7,864 nucleotides of DNA from NCBI GenBank assembly GCA_944384475.1, contig CALWTN010000064.1:1-7864 (forward strand). Reading direction: 5' to 3'. Position numbers and translations under genes: made by a program. This document shows, in pieces, positions 1-3,633 of this stretch. The stretch comes from an uncultured Clostridia bacterium. Its GTDB lineage: Bacteria > Bacillota > Clostridia > Christensenellales > UBA1242. Under the pieces are notes generated by a model. It ran no database searches. It was given only the letters and a program-made list of their open reading frames with translations, and had not been told where the DNA came from. The first letter of the stretch is position 1. Every line of letters begins with the position of its first letter.

Positions 1-15
1 TGATAGAGAAAAGAT

Positions 16-42
16 AAACGTTTCTTAATGAAACGTTTTTTT
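16..42 (+). terminator. Intrinsic terminator of an upstream gene outside the window
   Basis: A perfect 9-bp stem, AAACGTTTC / GAAACGTTT (16-24 with 30-38), closes a TTAAT loop and is followed by more T (39-42). It most likely ends transcription of a plus-strand gene that lies left of the window. The same TTAAT loop occurs in the terminator after rubrerythrin. Confidence 0.75.
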
Positions 43-76
43 ATTAAACCTGCCTGCCGAACGTGTTAAGACAAAA

Positions 77-92
77 TGTTTCACGTGAAACA
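77..92. other. parS chromosome-partition site (ParB-binding palindrome)
   Basis: The 16 bases TGTTTCACGTGAAACA form a perfect inverted repeat and fit the Bacillus-type parS consensus TGTTNCACGTGAAACA at every position. In most bacteria such sites load ParB (Spo0J), which recruits SMC and helps segregate the origin region; they cluster around oriC. It lies in non-coding DNA about 100 bp upstream of the rubrerythrin promoter. The match is seen directly; binding and origin proximity are inferred from the motif. Confidence 0.88.
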
Positions 93-114
93 ATTTAAAA
101 GACTTAAACAAAAA

Positions 115-130
115 TGTTTCACATAAAACA
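115..130. other. Degenerate second parS-like site
   Basis: TGTTTCACATAAAACA matches the perfect site at 77-92 in 14 of 16 positions; both changes fall in the central CGTG, so the dyad symmetry is lost on one side. It lies 38 bp from the first site, centre to centre, on the same helical stretch. It may be a weak accessory ParB site or the decayed remnant of a duplicated one. Confidence 0.45.
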
Positions 131-193
131 ATAAAAAAAAAAAAACATAACTAACCTGCCTAAAATAAAGTAAAAAATTAGCCTCAAAAACGT

Positions 194-249
194 TTGACAA
201 ACTGGTTAAAAAAGTGTAGACTTAATTATGTATCAAAGGAGGAGATAAC
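194..249 (+). promoter_or_regulatory. Rubrerythrin promoter and ribosome binding site
   Basis: TTGACA (194-199) is a perfect -35 element. A 17-bp spacer leads to TAGACT (217-222), a 4/6 match to the -10 element. AAAGGAGG (235-242) is a near-ideal Shine-Dalgarno sequence 7 nt before the ATG, which fixes the rubrerythrin start at 250. No clear PerR or Fur operator overlaps it. Confidence 0.6.
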
Positions 250-789
250 ATGCAACTTAAAGGTTCAAAAACAGAAAAAAACTTAATGGAGGCTTTTGCA
301 GGTGAAAGCCAAGCGAGAAACAAATACACCTACTATGCTTCAAAAGCAAAGAAAGAGGGCTTTGAGCAAATAGCAGCTGTGTTTGAAGAAACTGCAAACA
401 ATGAAAAAGAGCATGCAAAACTTTGGTTTAAAGCATTGCACAACGGAGATATTCCTGGAACGTTGGAAAACTTGCTCGATGCCGCAGCTGGCGAACATGG
501 TGAGTGGACGGAAATGTATGAAAGAATGTCTAGAGAAGCAAAAGAAGAAGGTTTTGTAGAACTTGCTTTTAAATTTGCCGGTGTGGCTGCTATTGAAAAA
601 AGACATGAAGAAAGATATAAAAAGTTGGCAGAATTGGTTAAAAAAGGCAAAGTTTTCAAAAAAACGGACAAAAAGGTTTGGATTTGCAGAAATTGTGGCC
701 ATATTCACGTTGGAAAAGAAGCTCCAATCGTTTGCCCAGTTTGCAATCATCCACAGGCTTACTTTGAATTGTTTAATGAAGAGTTTTAA
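250..789 (+). CDS. rbr: Rubrerythrin (ferritin-like diiron domain plus rubredoxin domain)
   Basis: Cytoplasmic non-haem iron peroxidase that in anaerobes reduces hydrogen peroxide to water with electrons from NADH via rubredoxin-type proteins. The 179-residue protein has the usual two-domain layout. Residues 1-135 form the four-helix diiron domain, with the expected ligands visible: Glu19, Glu52 and His55 (ExxH), Glu85, Glu88, Glu116 and His119 (ExxH). Residues 140-179 form a rubredoxin-like knuckle with C146-x-x-C149 and C162-x-x-C165 for a single iron. Length and motif spacing match classical rubrerythrins, so it should be active. It has its own promoter and an ideal Shine-Dalgarno sequence and is followed directly by a terminator, so it is probably transcribed mostly alone. 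It implies an anaerobe defending itself against oxidative stress. The family call is close to certain; the physiological electron donor is not visible here. Confidence 0.97.
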   Translation: MQLKGSKTEKNLMEAFAGESQARNKYTYYASKAKKEGFEQIAAVFEETANNEKEHAKLWFKALHNGDIPGTLENLLDAAAGEHGEWTEMYERMSREAKEEGFVELAFKFAGVAAIEKRHEERYKKLAELVKKGKVFKKTDKKVWICRNCGHIHVGKEAPIVCPVCNHPQAYFELFNEEF

Positions 790-801
790 TTTGTTAAACT
801 T

Positions 802-830
802 AAAGTCCGCTTAATGCGGGCTTTTATTTT
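802..830 (+). terminator. Intrinsic terminator after rubrerythrin
   Basis: A 9-bp stem with one G-T wobble (802-810 with 816-824) closes a TTAAT loop and is followed by a T-rich tail (TTTTATTTTTT overall). It sits 13 nt after the rubrerythrin stop and about 14 nt before the next start codon, leaving little room for a separate promoter for the downstream gene. Confidence 0.8.
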
Positions 831-843
831 TTAAGAGGTTGAT

Positions 844-1548
844 ATGATTTTTTCTATAGTGATTTTAGTTTTGTTGGTGGTCTGCCTAATAATATATTTT
901 GTTTATAGCAACAAACTTAAAACTCCTACAGTGATAACAGAACTGCTGATAACAAAATACAACAAACAAATTGAAAAGCTTAAAAGGTTTCTAGAGAAAA
1001 ACCAAATAAAGTTTGATTGTGAAAAGTTTTATTCTGACACATCAAAAAAAGAGGTGTCTTGGGAAGGCATACGTCACAATATCGAAACCATCAAAAGCAT
1101 TGAAAACAACGTCAATATTGTTAAAAGCGTCTTTGAAGCAAAAACAAAGGCGCAGGCTGAGGAGTTGCTGCAAAAAATGTTAGCGCCCTGTAAATTATAT
1201 AAGTTTGCAGGAGAGTGCGAGCAAAACGCTGAATATGTTAAACTTATGGAAGTGCTGGGTTTTTCAAAAAGCAAACTGGATTTTGAGCAGCAAAGATATT
1301 TTGGTTCGCAGTTTTTTTACATTGTAAAAGATACGCTTGTTTGTTTTTATGGAAATGAGGTTTTGCTAATCAATCCAAAAGATGTTTTTGCTTCAAAGAT
1401 TTGTGATTGTAAAGTCAAAATTCAAAAAAAAGAAAAAACTAAAAAAGAATACGCCATATCGCTTCAAATTGGTGAAGAGGATGTAAAAACCGATTTGCAA
1501 GTGCCGCAAAAAGACGTCAGGGCGTTTTTAGAAAAGTTTGGTAAATAA
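844..1548 (+). CDS. Unrecognised single-pass membrane protein
   Basis: I do not recognise this 234-residue protein. Residues 2-21 are a strongly hydrophobic segment with no charge, followed by lysine-containing sequence, so it is probably an N-terminal anchor with the rest in the cytoplasm (positive-inside rule). Residues about 30-110 are charged and probably helical. Residues about 150-234 alternate hydrophobic and polar residues as in a beta-rich domain and end in a lysine-rich stretch, loosely like the small PH-like domains of some Bacillota membrane proteins; that resemblance is only a guess. The start at 844 is supported by AAGAGG (833-838) five bases upstream. There is no visible promoter between the rubrerythrin terminator and this start, so expression may depend on read-through. 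It ends immediately before a bidirectional terminator. Codon use looks like its neighbours'. Confidence 0.8.
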   Translation: MIFSIVILVLLVVCLIIYFVYSNKLKTPTVITELLITKYNKQIEKLKRFLEKNQIKFDCEKFYSDTSKKEVSWEGIRHNIETIKSIENNVNIVKSVFEAKTKAQAEELLQKMLAPCKLYKFAGECEQNAEYVKLMEVLGFSKSKLDFEQQRYFGSQFFYIVKDTLVCFYGNEVLLINPKDVFASKICDCKVKIQKKEKTKKEYAISLQIGEEDVKTDLQVPQKDVRAFLEKFGK

Positions 1549-1576
1549 AAAAAAGACTTTTAAAAAGTCTTTTTTT
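1547..1576. terminator. Bidirectional terminator between convergent genes
   Basis: AGACTTT (1554-1560) pairs with AAAGTCT (1564-1570) around a three-base TAA loop. The stem is flanked by an A-run (1547-1553) and a T-run (1571-1576), so either strand ends in U-rich RNA. It lies right after the stop of the plus-strand gene and overlaps the stop codon of the minus-strand gene at 1575, serving both. Confidence 0.8.
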
Positions 1577-1799
1577 AATCAATCCAAAGCACTCTGTCTT
1601 GCAAAACAAGCGTGATTATGTCGACAAGCCAAAGAAATGGTATGCCAAAAACAATCAACAAAGCCGCAAGCACGATTCCAACAACATTGTTCTTTTCAAT
1701 ACTTCTGAACAATCTGTATACTGCCCAAACAATGTCTAGGAAGGGAAGAGCAAGCACGATTTTCAGCCACTTTGGAAGCGAATCGAATGTTTTTACCAT
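1575..1799 (-). CDS. Small two-helix membrane protein, function unknown
   Basis: A 74-residue protein with two predicted membrane helices, residues about 11-30 and 38-66, joined by a short basic loop (RLFRSIEKNN). A positively charged loop suggests a hairpin with both ends outside and the loop in the cytoplasm. Motifs such as LPKWLKI and GIPFLWLVDI resemble small uncharacterised membrane proteins that I recall from Clostridia and Erysipelotrichia genomes, but I cannot assign a function. The start is well supported: AAAGGAGAA lies just upstream on the minus strand, and a perfect TATAAT is at 1820-1825. It shares a bidirectional terminator with the convergent plus-strand gene. An unrelated 75-codon frame on the opposite strand covers the same bases; the minus-strand reading is preferred for its ribosome binding site, promoter and membrane-protein pattern. 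Confidence 0.75.
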   Translation of the reverse strand: MVKTFDSLPKWLKIVLALPFLDIVWAVYRLFRSIEKNNVVGIVLAALLIVFGIPFLWLVDIITLVLQDRVLWID

Positions 1800-1819
1800 A
1801 ATTTTCTCCTTTTTTTGTT

Positions 1820-1825
1820 ATTATA
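1820..1825 (-). promoter_or_regulatory. -10 element for the small membrane protein gene
   Basis: Read on the minus strand this is a perfect TATAAT, about 20 nt before the start codon at 1799, with AAAGGAGAA in between. No good -35 hexamer is found 16-18 bp further upstream, so the promoter assignment rests on the -10 and its placement. Confidence 0.45.
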
Positions 1826-1906
1826 ACTCATTTTTGTAAAAACAAAAGGAATTTACAAAAGATTTCTATTGATATATTTATGCACGATAAAAATTAATAT
1901 TCGAAA

Positions 1907-2734
1907 TTATCCAAAAATAACTTTAATTTTTGCTTGAATTTGCATGCTGCCCTTAATAATTGAAGAGGAGCTGTTTAATGAAGTTTCGCTAAGCCTGTAT
2001 GGCATGCATGTGTAAACATTTTCTTCTACTATCCTGATTATATTTAATGGTGATGAGGAGAGGGCGTTTGCCTTTTTTTGAGCATCCTCGACCGCAAGTT
2101 TTAGCGCCTGTTGATAATATGATGAAATATCTTCGCAATCAAAACTTATGCCTCCAAGGCGGTTCGCCCCAAGAGACGTCAGTTCTTTGATTTGCTCGCC
2201 TAAATTTTGTAAGTCTTTTGTTTTAAATTCAATAGTGCTGCTTACTTGGTAGCCAAGAAAACGCTCGCTTGCAGAATAATCGTGTTTTTGATAGATGGAA
2301 TAATACTTTGTTTTAATATCATCCTCAGAAACGCCTTTTTGCTTTAAATAATCAATAACTTTAACAATTATTTGATCGTTTTCTTCAACGGCGGCCTGTA
2401 AATCTGAGTTGAGACTTTCTACACCGATATCCACATAGGCGACATCAGGCACGGCGGTCACAGTTCCTCCGCCATAAACCAAAACTGATTTAGGAGAATC
2501 CCCTTCATTTGAAGATTGGCCGTTTGCAGGCGCCTGCTCAGTTTGAGTGACGCCATCTTGCGATAGAGAGTCTAATTGCTCAGTCTCTCCCTCAGCCGAC
2601 AGCGTTTGTTGCGAGAGAGGGGCGGCATTGTTTTCTGCGCAAGACGTTGAAGTGCTTGCCGCAGAGAGAGTGGCATAAAAAATGCAAGCAAAAATTAAAG
2701 AAAAACAGAATAATTTTAAAATAATTTTTTTCAT
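1907..2734 (-). CDS. Secreted SIMPL-domain (DUF541, YggE-like) protein
   Basis: A 275-residue exported protein of the SIMPL/DUF541 family (E. coli YggE type), whose biochemical role is poorly defined; YggE has been linked to oxidative stress. Residues 1-27 are a typical signal peptide: MKK, then a hydrophobic core, then small residues (LSAAS) at the likely cleavage site. Residues about 30-83 are a low-complexity acidic, Ser/Gln-rich linker. The SIMPL domain runs from about 84 to the end. Family features are visible: VYGGGTVTAVPDVA at its start, the YQVSSTIEF strand, GISFD, and the helix ALKLAVEDAQKKANAL. After that helix the protein seems a few residues shorter than the usual 'KALG' turn, a minor variation. 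It could be a lipoprotein only if Cys17 were used, but no lipobox fits well. AAGGAGGA just upstream supports the start. It is separated from the minus-strand gene upstream by a terminator, so it probably has its own promoter, though none is clear. Confidence 0.88.
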   Translation of the reverse strand: MKKIILKLFCFSLIFACIFYATLSAASTSTSCAENNAAPLSQQTLSAEGETEQLDSLSQDGVTQTEQAPANGQSSNEGDSPKSVLVYGGGTVTAVPDVAYVDIGVESLNSDLQAAVEENDQIIVKVIDYLKQKGVSEDDIKTKYYSIYQKHDYSASERFLGYQVSSTIEFKTKDLQNLGEQIKELTSLGANRLGGISFDCEDISSYYQQALKLAVEDAQKKANALSSSPLNIIRIVEENVYTCMPYRLSETSLNSSSSIIKGSMQIQAKIKVIFG

Positions 2735-2801
2735 AAAATCCTCCTTACGCCGTTAAAATGTGTAAAAAAAATATTTCTATGCACCAGCGTGTTTATAAGA
2801 C

Positions 2802-2849
2802 AAAAAAATCGCTATTTTTGCAAAAATACACAAAAAATAACGATTTTTT
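2802..2849 (-). terminator. Long AT-rich hairpin, terminator for the 2885-3307 gene
   Basis: The arms 2803-2819 and 2833-2849 pair over 17 positions with one mismatch (C2812 with A2840), and the hairpin ends in a U-run when read on the minus strand. Nested inside is a perfect 16-bp palindrome, TATTTTTGCAAAAATA (2813-2828), so two alternative hairpins are possible. It lies downstream of the minus-strand gene ending at 2885 and upstream of the SIMPL gene. Confidence 0.65.
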
Positions 2850-2884
2850 ATTAATTTTATTAAAAATTATTTAAATTATTAAAA

Positions 2885-3307
2885 TTACAGGCTTCTTGAT
2901 TTTTCAAAAGGTCTTAACAAAGCCTCAAATTTTTGAATTTGCTCAAGCTGCTCTGGCGTAGCGGTTTGCGAGGTGATTTTTTCGTCAATTTCAACAAAAT
3001 AATCACCAACTTGTTCTACGCAAGATTTTTTTAATACCACAAAATTTGGGTCGTTAAAATTTTCTGATAAGCATTTGCGAAGCCTTGCAACTTTATCCTT
3101 GTTTTTAAGCGGCGTGCCGTCTTCGACGCCACAATTTGTGTAAAGATAAACAGGAATTAAAAAATCCGAATCATTATCAACCGCTGCAACAATAACAGGT
3201 TTCGATACCAATTTTTTATAATGAAACGCTCCATTTGAAGCAACGCCTACCGTTGGGGTGGATTTGCAAACGCACAAATTGCCAGTGTAATAAGCTAATA
3301 TTTTCAT
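2885..3307 (-). CDS. Unrecognised 140-residue protein with five cysteines
   Basis: I do not recognise this protein. It has no signal peptide or membrane helix and is probably cytoplasmic. The N-terminal 60 residues look like a beta-rich fold (short hydrophobic strands KPVIVAAVD and FLIPVYLYT), followed by a charged helical region and a C-terminal helix rich in Glu and Gln. Cysteines lie at 12 and 14 (a CVC motif), 59, 79 and 96. The early CVC and the TNCG at 57-60 could bind a metal or form a disulfide, but nothing proves it. Expression signals are strong: AAGGAG just upstream and a near-consensus promoter at 3329-3357. It is transcribed away from nrdD, sharing the 326-bp region between them, so joint regulation is possible but not shown. 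It ends in a long hairpin terminator. Confidence 0.8.
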   Translation of the reverse strand: MKILAYYTGNLCVCKSTPTVGVASNGAFHYKKLVSKPVIVAAVDNDSDFLIPVYLYTNCGVEDGTPLKNKDKVARLRKCLSENFNDPNFVVLKKSCVEQVGDYFVEIDEKITSQTATPEQLEQIQKFEALLRPFEKSRSL

Positions 3308-3328
3308 AACATACTCCTTAGGTTATTT

Positions 3329-3357
3329 ATTTTATATAATAATACATATAAAGTCAA
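3329..3357 (-). promoter_or_regulatory. Promoter of the 140-residue protein gene
   Basis: On the minus strand TTGACT (plus 3352-3357) is separated by exactly 17 bp from TAAAAT (plus 3329-3334); each hexamer matches the sigma-A consensus in 5 of 6 positions. AAGGAG follows close to the start codon. Confidence 0.7.
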
Positions 3358-3534
3358 TACATAAGTTTAAAAAAATCAAAAAGTTTTTTTTGGATCGAAC
3401 AGAGGAGTTTTTTTGAGAAGAAAAAAAGATTTTTAAAAAATTTTTAAACCGAAAAGTTGCACAATCATTATCAAATTAGAACTGTTATAGCCAAAAAATC
3501 GGGCAAAGCAAAAATAGCTAAAAAATGACTAAAA
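3358..3534. other. AT-rich intergenic DNA between divergent promoters
   Basis: This stretch separates the minus-strand promoter at 3329-3357 from the NrdR boxes upstream of nrdD. It contains several A- and T-tracts (for example 3380-3390, 3421-3446) typical of bent or UP-element DNA and no convincing reading frame with a ribosome binding site. A weak Fur/PerR-like partial palindrome at 3459-3473 is discussed under findings. I see no RNA gene. Confidence 0.5.
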
Positions 3535-3550
3535 ACACAATATATGTAAT
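3535..3550 (+). promoter_or_regulatory. NrdR box 1 (imperfect)
   Basis: ACACAATATATGTAAT keeps a full left half-site and matches the NrdR-box consensus (acaCwAtATaTwGtgt) in 12 of 16 positions; the mismatches are in the right half. Its centre lies 32 bp, about three helical turns, from the centre of the perfect box downstream, the tandem arrangement known for NrdR operators. It would be weak alone; the spacing is what makes it credible. Confidence 0.7.
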
Positions 3551-3563
3551 ATTTGAAAAACGC

Positions 3564-3633
3564 TTGACACAATATATTGTGTTGTGATAAAGTTGGGGTA
3601 TGCTAGCAATGGCAAATTAAAAGGGGTGAAAAT
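3564..3633 (+). promoter_or_regulatory. nrdD operon promoter and ribosome binding site
   Basis: TTGACA (3564-3569) is a perfect -35. The best -10 is GATAAA (3586-3591, 16-bp spacer, 4/6); TATGCT at 3599-3604 is an alternative. AAGGGGTG (3621-3628) lies 5 nt before the ATG at 3634 and fixes that start. The NrdR box at 3567-3582 overlaps the -35. Confidence 0.6.
3567..3582 (+). promoter_or_regulatory. NrdR box 2 (perfect palindrome)
   Basis: ACACAATATATTGTGT is a perfect 16-bp inverted repeat and fits the NrdR-box consensus at all positions. NrdR is an ATP-cone and zinc-ribbon repressor that senses dATP/ATP and blocks ribonucleotide reductase genes. The box overlaps the -35 hexamer and fills most of the -35/-10 spacer of the nrdD promoter, so a bound repressor would exclude RNA polymerase. 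Confidence 0.88.

Noticed and set aside
47..161. Nine-base direct repeat AACCTGCCT at 47-55 and 153-161 flanking the parS sites
   Set aside because: Too short to stand out, no mobile-element ends or other repeated flanks; probably chance, although it does bracket the parS pair.
340..750. Long antisense reading frames opposite rubrerythrin (340-750 and 333-671, minus strand)
   Set aside because: No ribosome binding site; cysteine-, phenylalanine- and serine-rich translations typical of shadows of an AT-rich coding strand; rubrerythrin is unambiguous.
1612..1839. A 75-codon plus-strand frame opposite the small membrane protein
   Set aside because: No Shine-Dalgarno sequence, and it would run through a terminator zone; the minus-strand frame has a good ribosome binding site, a TATAAT and a sensible two-helix pattern.
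1879..1887. TTATGCACG as a possible DnaA box, suggested by the parS site
   Set aside because: Only 7 of 9 match to TTATCCACA, a single copy, with no cluster or AT-rich unwinding element pattern; not enough for an origin.
3394..3410. Minus-strand TTCGATCC resembling a tRNA T-loop
   Set aside because: Flanking bases do not pair as a T-stem, and no acceptor, anticodon or D arm can be found nearby.
3601..3608. TGCTAGCA palindrome in the nrdD leader
   Set aside because: Eight bases only, no T-run or alternative pairing partner that would make an attenuator or riboswitch.
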